DNA of 60,042 bases from Acidobacteriota bacterium (GTDB lineage: Bacteria; Acidobacteriota; Holophagae; Holophagales; Holophagaceae), in contig JAJZQW010000003.1 of NCBI GenBank assembly GCA_021802985.1, positions 1 to 60,042 on the forward strand, read 5' to 3'. Below the pieces are notes generated by a model, which saw only the letters and a program-made list of their open reading frames with translations, did not search any database and was not told the origin of the DNA. Shown in pieces: positions 44,035 to 51,606 of this stretch. The first letter of the stretch is position 1. Each line of letters starts with the position of its first letter. The position numbers were made by a program, and so were the translations under genes.

Positions 44035-45762
44035 ATGGCCGATCCCCTCTTCTCCGCCGCCTCCCTGCCTGTACTTCAGGGCTGGCAGGCGCCGGGCGCG
44101 CTGGATTTGAATGGCGCCTTCCAGCGGGCCGAGGGATGGGCACTGGCCCGCATCGAGGCCTTCCCCGAGCCGGCGCGCCTGAAGGCCCGGCTGCACGAAA
44201 TGTCGGCTTCCCTGCGTGGTGGCACCCGGCTGGGGCTGGATCTGCGGGGCCTGCGCGACGGCGCCGACCACGTCATGGCCGCGGCCCGCGAGGCCGGCGT
44301 GGCCTTCCTGCTGCACACGGCGGAGTTGCCGCCCTCCCTGTCCCTGCTCCGGCAGGCGAATCTCCCGCGGATCGTCGCGGTCCAGGACGCCCAGGAGGCC
44401 CAGGAGGCCCAGGCGGGGGGCGCCTCGGCCCTGTTGGCGGATGCGCTCCTGGTGCGCTCCCTTGGCACGCTTCACCTGCCCGTCCTGGCGACCGCCGAGG
44501 ATGAGGCCGGGGCCCGTCGCGCCATGGAGGCCGGCGCCCGAGGCCTCCAGCCCCGCTCGCCCCTGCTCCTGGAAGCCGCGGCCTTGGAGTCCTTTCGCAG
44601 CCGGCTCAACCATGGCCTTGGCGCGGCGGACCAGGAACTGCTCCGGTGCGGTCCTTCGCCCCTGCCACGCCTCCGCATCCGCAACCTGGACCTGGCCTAC
44701 CCCATTTTCCAGGGCGGCATGGGCATCGGCGTCTCGTGGGATGGCCTCGCCGGGGCCGTGGCCCGGGAAGGCTGCGTGGGCATCGTCTCCGCCATCGGGA
44801 CCGGGTATCACGGAACCTCCGAGGCGCCGCTGCGCCTGGGACGACCGGATGGCACCGAGGCCCTGAATCCGCCCCGCACGCTCGAAGGCATCGTGCGCTC
44901 CGCCCGTCAGCGGGCCGGGGGCCGGGGTGCCATCGGCGTGAACATCCTCTGCGCCATCGAAGGCTACGAGTCCGCGGTGCGGGCCTCCGTGGCCGGCGGC
45001 GCCCAGCTCATCATCTCCGGCGCGGGGCTGCCCCTGGCGCTGCCCGAGTACGTGGGCGACGCCGATGTGGCCCTGGTGCCCATCGTGTCCTCCGCCCGGG
45101 CCCTGGGTGTCATCTGCAAGCATTGGCAGCGCCGGCACGGCCGGCTTCCAGACGCAGTGGTGCTGGAGGGCCCCGAGAGCGGCGGCCACCAGGGCTTCAG
45201 CGTGGAGGCCTGCGAGGATCCCGCGCACACCCTCGAAAACATCCTGCCTTCCGTCCTGGCGGAGCGGGACAAGTGGGGCGTCTTCCCGGTGATCGTGGCC
45301 GGGGGCGTATGGGACCGCGGCGACATCCTGCGCTTCCTGGCCATGGGCGCGGGCGGCGTGCAGATGGGCACCCGCTTCATCGGCACCTTCGAGTGCGATG
45401 CCCATCCGACCTTCAAGGACACCATCCTCCGGGCCCGGGCCGAGGACATCGGCCTGATGAAGTCCCCCGTGGGCATGCCCGCCCGCGGCGTGCGGACGGC
45501 CCTGCAGGCCCGCATCGAGGCCGGCACCGCGCCCCAGGTGCGCTGCGTGAGCCACTGCCTCCAGCCCTGCCACAACGGCAAGGGCGCCATGGAAGTGGGC
45601 TACTGCATCGCCGACCGCCTGGCGGACGCCTACCACGGCGACCAGGAGAACGGCCTGTTCTTCTCCGGCAGCAACGGTGGCCGCCTCAAGGAACTGCTCA
45701 GCGTCCACGACCTCATCGAGGAACTGACCCAGGATCCCGGCCTCCAGCGCCGCGGCGCCTGA
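44035..45762 (+). CDS. Nitronate monooxygenase-like protein with N-terminal extension
   Basis: Residues 220-575 form a nitronate monooxygenase/2-nitropropane dioxygenase-type FMN barrel: YPIFQGGMGIGVSWDGLA, GVNILCAIEGYES, LIISGAGLPLALPEYV, VVLEGPESGGHQG and VIVAGGVWDRGDILRFLAMG, with QMGTRFIGTFE. The first 215 residues are an extra domain that resembles a decayed second barrel: ARLHEMSASL, GVAFLLHTAEL, QAGGASALLADAL and LPVLATAEDEAGARRAMEAG. The protein is far longer than the family's usual 320-380 residues. AGGAGG precedes the start. The substrate is unknown. Confidence 0.78.
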   Translation: MADPLFSAASLPVLQGWQAPGALDLNGAFQRAEGWALARIEAFPEPARLKARLHEMSASLRGGTRLGLDLRGLRDGADHVMAAAREAGVAFLLHTAELPPSLSLLRQANLPRIVAVQDAQEAQEAQAGGASALLADALLVRSLGTLHLPVLATAEDEAGARRAMEAGARGLQPRSPLLLEAAALESFRSRLNHGLGAADQELLRCGPSPLPRLRIRNLDLAYPIFQGGMGIGVSWDGLAGAVAREGCVGIVSAIGTGYHGTSEAPLRLGRPDGTEALNPPRTLEGIVRSARQRAGGRGAIGVNILCAIEGYESAVRASVAGGAQLIISGAGLPLALPEYVGDADVALVPIVSSARALGVICKHWQRRHGRLPDAVVLEGPESGGHQGFSVEACEDPAHTLENILPSVLAERDKWGVFPVIVAGGVWDRGDILRFLAMGAGGVQMGTRFIGTFECDAHPTFKDTILRARAEDIGLMKSPVGMPARGVRTALQARIEAGTAPQVRCVSHCLQPCHNGKGAMEVGYCIADRLADAYHGDQENGLFFSGSNGGRLKELLSVHDLIEELTQDPGLQRRGA

Positions 45763-45774
45763 GGGCCGATTCGG

Positions 45775-46599
45775 CTATTCCCGCCGTTCTGCCATGATCT
45801 CCAGCACCATGGGCGTGATCATCAGCGTGCGCGGATCTGCTGAAGCCTCGCGGAGGGCTGCGCGCACGGAGGCCACCCAGGCCCCGTCTACGCGGCCGAG
45901 TTCGCGCAGGCGCTGGAGGTTGATTTCCACGAACTCGGATGGCCACTTCCAGATGAAATCGGTGGGCGGGATGACGAAGACCTTGGGGGCGAGGTGCTTC
46001 ACGGAGAGGCCCGCTTCCTCGAGCAGCATCGGCAGCGCCAGTGCCACGTCCGGCTCGCCGCCCGAGGCCCGCCAACTGGCCATGACCTCCGACACGAAGG
46101 ACTCCAGGGGTGGGCAGGGGGGCGCCAGGCGCCAGGTTCGGTAGTCCAGGTACTCGTGGAAGATGGCTACGCCGCCGGGTTTCAGGGCCCGGGCCACCGA
46201 CGCCACCAGGGTTGCGGGGGAGGACACGAAGGAGGCCACCCAGCGGCACCAAGCGGCGTCCATGCCGCTCACATTGAGGGGACCGGCCATCAAGTCCTGC
46301 TCATGGAACTGCACGTTTGACAGTCCGCGGGCGGCGCAAGACTCCCGCGCAAACTGCAGGAAATTGGCGGAACGCTCCACAGAGTGGACCTGGCCGGTGG
46401 GGCCCACGATTTCCGCCAAGTCCATCGTGGCGTAACCCGGCCCCGCGCCCACGTCCAAGACCCGCGAACCCCCGGTAATCCCAGCCTGGCGCCAGCATTC
46501 CAGCATGTGCGGGCGCCAGACCCGGTGCTGCAGCCCCAGCCGCTCGATCTCCTCCCGGTGGGTTCCGAGGACATAATCCCGATCCTGCCTGTCGTTCAT
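45775..46599 (-). CDS. SAM-dependent methyltransferase
   Basis: The 274-residue product has the SAM motif VLDVGAGPGYATMDLAEIVG, GQVHSVERSANFLQFARES and GGVAIFHEYLDYRTW. Its small inserts and the aromatic-rich C-terminal half (FVIPPTDFIWKWPSEFVEINLQ) suit small-molecule rather than RNA modification, but the substrate is unknown. It converges on the monooxygenase gene with 12 bases between and starts near 46599. Confidence 0.82.
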   Translation of the reverse strand: MNDRQDRDYVLGTHREEIERLGLQHRVWRPHMLECWRQAGITGGSRVLDVGAGPGYATMDLAEIVGPTGQVHSVERSANFLQFARESCAARGLSNVQFHEQDLMAGPLNVSGMDAAWCRWVASFVSSPATLVASVARALKPGGVAIFHEYLDYRTWRLAPPCPPLESFVSEVMASWRASGGEPDVALALPMLLEEAGLSVKHLAPKVFVIPPTDFIWKWPSEFVEINLQRLRELGRVDGAWVASVRAALREASADPRTLMITPMVLEIMAERRE

Positions 46600-46667
46600 G
46601 AAATCCTTTCGCCGAGAGAATCTATTCTAGATGGAGGATGCCTGGTCGAGACAATGGGTCGGCCAGC

Positions 46668-48038
46668 TCAGAGATCCTCATTCACGGCGTTCCGGAGCCA
46701 GGTCTTGCCCCGCAGCCGTTCGACGCTGATCTCGGGAAAGAGGTCGAGGGGGCTCTTGCCTTCGAGGCCCAGGCGGGGCACGGCGGCGGTGGCGAAACCC
46801 AGACGCGCGCCCTCCTGGAGGCGCAGGGGCAGTTGGGCCACGGGACGCACTTCGCCGGTGAGGCCCACCTCGCCCATGAAGAGGCATTTCTCGGCCAGGG
46901 TGCGGCCCGCCGCGCTGCTGGCAAGCGCCGCCACCACGGCGAGGTCGGCCGCGGGATCCTCGATTTCCAGGCCGCCGGCCACGTTCACGTAGACGTCCCG
47001 GTCATGGAGTTGCACGCCGCCCCGGCGTTCGATGACGGCGCAGAGCATGGCCAGTCGCTGCCCGTCCAGGCCCAGGGCCGTGCGGCGGGGGATGCCGAGG
47101 CCCGCGGGGGCCACGAGCGCCTGGATCTCCACGACCATGGGCCGCGTACCGCTGAGCACCACGGTGGCCGCGCAGCCTGGCCGGGGTTCCGCGTCCAGGA
47201 AGAAGGGGTTGCCCTCTGCGGGTATCAGCCCCTTCTCGGTCATCGCGAAGACGCCCAGCTCGAAGGCGGCGCCGAAGCGGTTCTTGAGGGCCCGCAGCAG
47301 CCGGTGGTGGTGATGCCGGTCCCCTTCGAAGGCCAGCACGGTGTCCACCAGATGCTCCAGCACCTTCGGGCCCGCCAGGCTGCCATCCTTGGTGACGTGG
47401 CCCACGAGCACCAGCGGCGTGCCGGTGGTCTTGGCCCAGCGGGTGAGCAGGGCGGCACAGCCGCGGACCTGGCTGACGCTGCCCGCGCTGCTCTCAAAAT
47501 CCGGATCGAAGAGGGTCTGGATGCTGTCGACCAGGAGCAGGTCCGGCTTCATGCGCTCGGCCTCCTCCAGGATGCGTCGCACATCGGATTCGGCCAGCAG
47601 GTGGATGTCCGGGTTCTCCGCCCCGAGACGCTGGGCGCGCAGCTTGATCTGGCGCTCGCTCTCCTCGCCGCTGGCGTAGAGCACCGTGCCGGGGATCGCG
47701 GCGGCCCATTGGAGCAGCAGGGTGGACTTGCCGATGCCCGGCTCGCCGCCCAGGAGCACCACCATGCCCGGCACCACGCCGCCCCCCAAGACACGGTCGA
47801 GCTCGGCCAGGCCCGTGGGGGCCCGCTGGGCATCGGCCACGTCCACATCCGGCAGGGCCACGGGGCCCGCGTAGTGGCTCTGCGAAAAGGTGGAGCCGGC
47901 CCGTTGGAGGTCGCGTTTCAGGCTGCCGCGGATCTCCTGGATGCTGTCCCAGGCGCCGCAGGCCGTGCACTTGCCGAGCGCCTTGGGATGGCGCGCCCCG
48001 CAGGCCGTGCATTCGAAGAGGGGGGAGGCCTTGGCCAA
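46668..48038 (-). CDS. radA: DNA repair protein RadA
   Basis: Branch-migration helicase that helps homologous recombination. The 456-residue product has the N-terminal zinc finger (ECTACGARHPKALGKCTACG), the RecA-like ATPase with Walker A GGEPGIGKSTLLLQW, the RadA signature KNRFG in LLRALKNRFGAAFELG, and a C-terminal Lon-like domain (GEVGLTGEVRPVAQL). The gene is preceded by a B12-binding-domain gene 2 bases upstream, on the same strand. Confidence 0.95.
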   Translation of the reverse strand: MAKASPLFECTACGARHPKALGKCTACGAWDSIQEIRGSLKRDLQRAGSTFSQSHYAGPVALPDVDVADAQRAPTGLAELDRVLGGGVVPGMVVLLGGEPGIGKSTLLLQWAAAIPGTVLYASGEESERQIKLRAQRLGAENPDIHLLAESDVRRILEEAERMKPDLLLVDSIQTLFDPDFESSAGSVSQVRGCAALLTRWAKTTGTPLVLVGHVTKDGSLAGPKVLEHLVDTVLAFEGDRHHHHRLLRALKNRFGAAFELGVFAMTEKGLIPAEGNPFFLDAEPRPGCAATVVLSGTRPMVVEIQALVAPAGLGIPRRTALGLDGQRLAMLCAVIERRGGVQLHDRDVYVNVAGGLEIEDPAADLAVVAALASSAAGRTLAEKCLFMGEVGLTGEVRPVAQLPLRLQEGARLGFATAAVPRLGLEGKSPLDLFPEISVERLRGKTWLRNAVNEDL

Positions 48039-48040
48039 GG

Positions 48041-48442
48041 CTACCGGCCTTCCACGGCACGCCGGATGAAGGCCACGACGTCATCGGTGTTGGTGCCGGG
48101 CTGGAAGATCTCCCGGATGCCGATGGCCTTCAGCGCGGGCAGGTCGCCGTCGGGGATGATGCCGCCGGCAAAGACCAGCACATCGTCCGCGCCCTGTTCC
48201 TTCAGGAGGCGCATCACCTCGGGGAAGATCTGGTTGTGGGCGCCGCTGAGGATGCTGAGGCCCAGCACCTGGGCGTCCTCCTGCACCACGGCCGCGGCGA
48301 TCTGCTGGGGCGTCTGGCGAAGGCCCGTGTACACCACTTCCATGCCCGCATCGCGGAGGGCCCGGGCCACCACCTTGGCACCGCGATCGTGACCGTCCAG
48401 GCCGGGCTTGGCGATGACCACGCGAATGGGGGCTTGGCTCAT
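48041..48442 (-). CDS. Cobalamin B12-binding domain protein (methylmalonyl-CoA mutase C-terminal type)
   Basis: The 133-residue product is a stand-alone B12-binding fold: [20 protein letters not shown] with the histidine that ligands cobalt, [23 protein letters not shown] and [11 protein letters not shown]. This matches the small, split domain of methylmalonyl-CoA mutase. The large mutase chain is not in the window. It lies 2 bases before radA and 18 bases after trmL on the same strand, so it shares their transcript. Confidence 0.88.
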   Translation of the reverse strand: MSQAPIRVVIAKPGLDGHDRGAKVVARALRDAGMEVVYTGLRQTPQQIAAAVVQEDAQVLGLSILSGAHNQIFPEVMRLLKEQGADDVLVFAGGIIPDGDLPALKAIGIREIFQPGTNTDDVVAFIRRAVEGR

Positions 48443-48460
48443 GGGCGACTCCGGCGTTAC

Positions 48461-48916
48461 CTACCAGCCTTCAGTCTGCCTCAGGGCCTCGTAAAGGCCA
48501 ATGGCTGCGGCCTGGGCCAGGTTCAGGCTGCGGTGGAACTCGCCCAGCATGGGAATGCGCACCAGCTGCTCAGGGTGGGCCTGGAGGAGGGCCTCGGGCA
48601 GGCCCTGGGTCTCCCGTCCGAAGACCAGGCCATCGCCGTACTCCCAGCGAACCTGGGTGTGCCGGCGCTCGCCTTTGGTGCTGAAGAACCACAGGCGCTT
48701 CGCGGGGTTTCGGGTCAGGAAATCCTGCCAGTCGTCGTAATGGGTGGGCGCCAGTTTCTCCCAGTAGTCCAGGCCCGCCCGGCGCAGGTAGTAGTCGGTC
48801 ACTTCGAAGCCCAGCGGATGAATGAGGTGGAGCTTGGCGCCATTGTTCACGCAGAGGCGGCCGATGCTTCCGGTATTCTGCGGAATCTCCGGATTGTGCA
48901 AGATGATATGGAACAA
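48461..48916 (-). CDS. trmL: tRNA (cytidine/uridine 34-2'-O)-methyltransferase TrmL
   Basis: SPOUT-fold enzyme that methylates the wobble ribose. The 151-residue product has LHNPEIPQNTGSIGRLC, HPLGFEVTDYYLRRAGLDYW, LVFGRETQGLPE and the knot motif MLGEFHRSLNLAQAAAIG. No ATG lies at the family start; a TTG at 48916 gives LFHIILHNPEIP, the expected N-terminus. The divergent HIT gene begins 12 bases away, and its ribosome-binding site lies directly against this start. Confidence 0.85.
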   Translation of the reverse strand: MFHIILHNPEIPQNTGSIGRLCVNNGAKLHLIHPLGFEVTDYYLRRAGLDYWEKLAPTHYDDWQDFLTRNPAKRLWFFSTKGERRHTQVRWEYGDGLVFGRETQGLPEALLQAHPEQLVRIPMLGEFHRSLNLAQAAAIGLYEALRQTEGW

Positions 48917-48928
48917 GGGAGGACCCCG

Positions 48929-49276
48929 ATGAGCGAATGCCTGTTTTGCCGGATCGTGGCGAAGGAGATCCCCGCCACGGTGGTTTACGAGGACGACGCC
49001 ATTCTGGCATTCAAGGACATCTTCCCCCAGGCGCCGGTCCACCTGCTCATCATCCCGAAGGTGCATTGCGTCGGCCTTTGCGACATGACGCCGGAGATCG
49101 CCACGGCCGTGGGGCGGGTCCCCGAGGTCGCGATCCGACTCGCCCGCGAAGCCGGAGTCGTGGAGAGCGGCTGGCGGCTGCTCACGAACTGCGGCCCCGA
49201 TTCGGGCCAGTCCGTGTTTCACCTGCACTTCCACCTGCTGGGCGGCAAGTCCCTGGGGGGCAAGCTCTGCCAGTGA
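48929..49276 (+). CDS. HIT-family nucleotide hydrolase (HINT-like)
   Basis: The 115-residue product has CLFCRIVAKEIPATVVYED at the N-terminus and the catalytic HLHFHLLGG (HxHxHxx) motif near the end. Such proteins hydrolyse aminoacyl- or phosphoramidate-AMP. GGGAGGA at ideal spacing supports the ATG at 48929. The frame extends upstream through trmL in the opposite direction but not as real coding. The stop is followed by the 420-base gap that leads to mraZ. Confidence 0.9.
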   Translation: MSECLFCRIVAKEIPATVVYEDDAILAFKDIFPQAPVHLLIIPKVHCVGLCDMTPEIATAVGRVPEVAIRLAREAGVVESGWRLLTNCGPDSGQSVFHLHFHLLGGKSLGGKLCQ

Positions 49277-49696
49277 CCTGCCCGGGGCTGTGACCGGCTT
49301 CCGGAACGAGGTCGAACGGCTGGTTGGAGGCTGGTGTCACAGGGATGGCCGCCAGGGGATGGCCAGGCCTTGCCGTAGGCCATGGAGCGGCCAGTCTTCG
49401 GGACTGGCCCGAGGCCCCATGAACAATGACACCTAAACATTGTAATCAATAGTAATGGTGTGGCACGGCCATCGAAACATGGCGCGCGTGCACCCCTCGG
49501 GCCTTGGAGCGGAGCGCAGCGGCATTTCGTTCGTGTACCCGAAGTTGCGCCTGTTTTTCGCTTTTCTTTTGGCTTGTGGCCTTCAGCTATCTTTCTAGAC
49601 TTTGAAGTGGCTCCTAGTGGAAAAAAGTGGACTGAAATGGATCAAGGTGGTCCATCCCTCACCGCTGATTTCTTCCGGGTGACTGGTTGAAAGGCG
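49277..49696 (+). promoter_or_regulatory. Intergenic region with the mraZ promoter
   Basis: No gene is supported in these 420 bases. A hairpin GGCCAGTC / GACTGGCC (49389-49409, TTCGG loop) lies near the HIT gene end. AT-rich stretches follow. A candidate promoter, TTGTGG (49574-49579) and TAGACT (49596-49601) with 16-base spacing, lies just before the repeat operator. A start point near 49608 would put the repeats across the initial transcript. The boxes are moderate matches. Confidence 0.4.
49606..49650 (+). promoter_or_regulatory. MraZ operator: five TGG repeats at 10-bp spacing
   Basis: AGTGG, AGTGG, AGTGG, AATGG and GGTGG end at 49610, 49620, 49630, 49640 and 49650, a period of exactly 10 bp. 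Three are preceded by A-rich spacers, giving the (A)AAGTGG/TGG form bound by MraZ in other bacteria (direct repeats of a TGG core with 5-base spacers). It lies 47 bases before the mraZ start and after a promoter-like pair, so it should control the whole cluster. Confidence 0.75.
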
Positions 49697-50167
49697 ATGC
49701 TAGTGTTGCGACTCCGCGGTAACTCACCGGCCACGGTGGATGAGAAGGGACGCCTGAAGCTTCCCTCCTCCTTCAAGGCCGAGCTTGAGACCTTCGCCCA
49801 GGGCGAGGGGGGCGGAGCCCTGCGGCACTACCTGACCTCCCTGGACGGTCGTTCGGCCCGCCTCTATCCCCTGGCGATCTGGGAGGCCATCGAGGCCCGC
49901 CTGGCCGCCCTGCCCGCCACCAACCCCGCCAAGCGGCGCTTCCTGGAAGTCACCGCCTACTACGGCAGCGAGGTGGAGCCGGACGCCCAGGGGCGATTCG
50001 TCATTCCGCCTATCCTGCGCGAAGCCGCCCAGCTCACGGGCGAGGTCGCCCTGCTTGGCCAGATGGATCATCTTGCCCTGTGGAACAAGGCCGGCTTCGA
50101 GCGCCGCATGGCGGCGGAGCCCCTCAGCACTGAGGATCTGGCCCAGCTCGCGGATCTGGGGATATGA
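49697..50167 (+). CDS. mraZ: Transcriptional regulator MraZ
   Basis: First gene of the division and cell-wall cluster; the ring-shaped protein binds repeats upstream of its own gene. The 156-residue product has the two SpoVT/AbrB-like repeats: TVDEKGRLKLPSSFK and EPDAQGRFVIPPILREAAQL. The start has AAAGGCG upstream. It overlaps rsmH by 4 bases (ATGA). The repeat operator lies just in front. Confidence 0.93.
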   Translation: MLVLRLRGNSPATVDEKGRLKLPSSFKAELETFAQGEGGGALRHYLTSLDGRSARLYPLAIWEAIEARLAALPATNPAKRRFLEVTAYYGSEVEPDAQGRFVIPPILREAAQLTGEVALLGQMDHLALWNKAGFERRMAAEPLSTEDLAQLADLGI

Positions 50168-51132
50168 GCGTGGCGACGCCGGCTCCCCTCCATGTTCCCG
50201 TCCTCCTCCAGGAGGTGCTGGACAACCTGCCGCTGCCCCCGGCGGCGCGGATCCTGGACCTCACCTTGGGGTTGGGCGGCCATGCGGAGGCCCTGCTGGC
50301 CCACTGCGACCCGGATAGCCGCTACCTGGGCGTGGACCGCGATCCTCAGGCCCGGGGGCTCGCCCTGGAGCGGCTGGGCTCCGACCCCAGGCTCACGGTC
50401 CTGGCCTGCGCCTACGAGGAACTCTGGGAAGACGCGGCCTTCCAGGCCTGGACCGGCGTTTACGCCCAGGAGGGCTTCGACGCCATCCTGGCGGACCTGG
50501 GCGTGTCCACCCTCCAGCTCCGGAGCCCCCAGCGGGGCTTCAGCTTCCGGGATGAAGGGCCCCTGGACATGCGCATGGATACGGAGCACGGCCTCACGGC
50601 CCTGGACTGGATTGCCGAGCAGACGGACGAGAGCCTGGCCGATGCCCTCTACCAGTACGGCGAGGAACGGGCCTCCCGTCCCATCGCCCGGGCCATCCTG
50701 CGGGCCCTCCACGAGGGGCGCCTGGCCACCACCCGGCACCTGGCCGAGGCCGTCTATACCGTGATCCCCCGAGAGGCCGCCAAGCGGAAGGGCCTGAGCG
50801 ATCCCGCCACCCGCACCTTCCAGGCTGTGCGCATCGCCGTCAATGGGGAGCTTGAGCGCCTGGCTGCGGCCCTCGAATCCGCCGTGAAGGCCCTCCGCCC
50901 CGGGGGCCGCCTTGCTGTGATCAGCTTCCACAGCCTGGAGGACCGCATCGTCAAGCAGACCTTGCGGCGCCTTGCGGGCATCTACGACGGCCCGGGTCGC
51001 CTGGCGCCCGTGACCCTGCCCAAACACCTGCGCCTCCTCCATCCCGGCGGCATCGTCCCCGGCGAGGCCGAGGCGGCCGCCAATCCCCCCTCCCGCTCCG
51101 CTCGCCTGCGTCTGGCCGAGCGGCTCCCCTGA
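50164..51132 (+). CDS. rsmH: 16S rRNA (cytosine(1402)-N4)-methyltransferase
   Basis: Methylates C1402 in 16S rRNA. The 322-residue product has HVPVLLQEVLDNLPL, LDLTLGLGGHAEALL, the SAM region GVDRDPQARG, LADLGVSTLQL and RGFSFRDEGPLDMRMD, then the helical insert and FHSLEDRIVKQTLRRLA. It overlaps mraZ and is followed by the small ftsL gene after 13 bases. Confidence 0.95.
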   Translation: MSVATPAPLHVPVLLQEVLDNLPLPPAARILDLTLGLGGHAEALLAHCDPDSRYLGVDRDPQARGLALERLGSDPRLTVLACAYEELWEDAAFQAWTGVYAQEGFDAILADLGVSTLQLRSPQRGFSFRDEGPLDMRMDTEHGLTALDWIAEQTDESLADALYQYGEERASRPIARAILRALHEGRLATTRHLAEAVYTVIPREAAKRKGLSDPATRTFQAVRIAVNGELERLAAALESAVKALRPGGRLAVISFHSLEDRIVKQTLRRLAGIYDGPGRLAPVTLPKHLRLLHPGGIVPGEAEAAANPPSRSARLRLAERLP

Positions 51133-51145
51133 CCGAGGTTTTCCC

Positions 51146-51511
51146 ATGGCCGTTCCCATCCAGACCCGTTCGGCGCCTACCCGCAGGGTGGAGAGCGAGG
51201 GCATCCTCCGCATGCTGCTGCTGGTGCTGGCCCTGGCCATGCCCCTGATGACCATGGCCTACCTCAAGATCCAGAGCACCCGCCTGGGCTATGCCATGGG
51301 CGATCTGAAGGAGCGCATCCACAAGGAGGAGGAGGTCCAGCGGAAGCTGCTCCTGGAGCGCAGCCGCTACCAGCGGGATGAGGCGGTCCAGGTCTATGCC
51401 GAGAAGGCCGGACTGCAACCCCGAAAGCAGAGCCACCTGATCCGCCGCTCCTTCACGGCCGCGGACCAGCAGCTGGCCAGGCTGCGCCCCGTCTCGTCGG
51501 ACACCTTCTAG
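51146..51511 (+). CDS. ftsL: Cell division protein FtsL-like
   Basis: The 121-residue product is a bitopic membrane protein: a basic cytoplasmic start, one transmembrane helix (LLLVLALAMPLMTMAYLKI, about residues 23-42) and a periplasmic coiled coil (GDLKERIHKEEEVQRKLLLE, about 50-80). Size, layout and position between rsmH and ftsI match FtsL, which is poorly conserved, so identity rests on context and topology. An SD-less GTG starts the next gene 95 bases later. Confidence 0.8.
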   Translation: MAVPIQTRSAPTRRVESEGILRMLLLVLALAMPLMTMAYLKIQSTRLGYAMGDLKERIHKEEEVQRKLLLERSRYQRDEAVQVYAEKAGLQPRKQSHLIRRSFTAADQQLARLRPVSSDTF

Positions 51512-51606
51512 CCGGGCGCCGCAGGTCCGGGCCGGATCGCCTATCCTGGCGGTGGGCGGCCTCCGGGCCGTGATGTTCCTTTCTCCTTCCGCTTCCGGCC
51601 CCCTCC

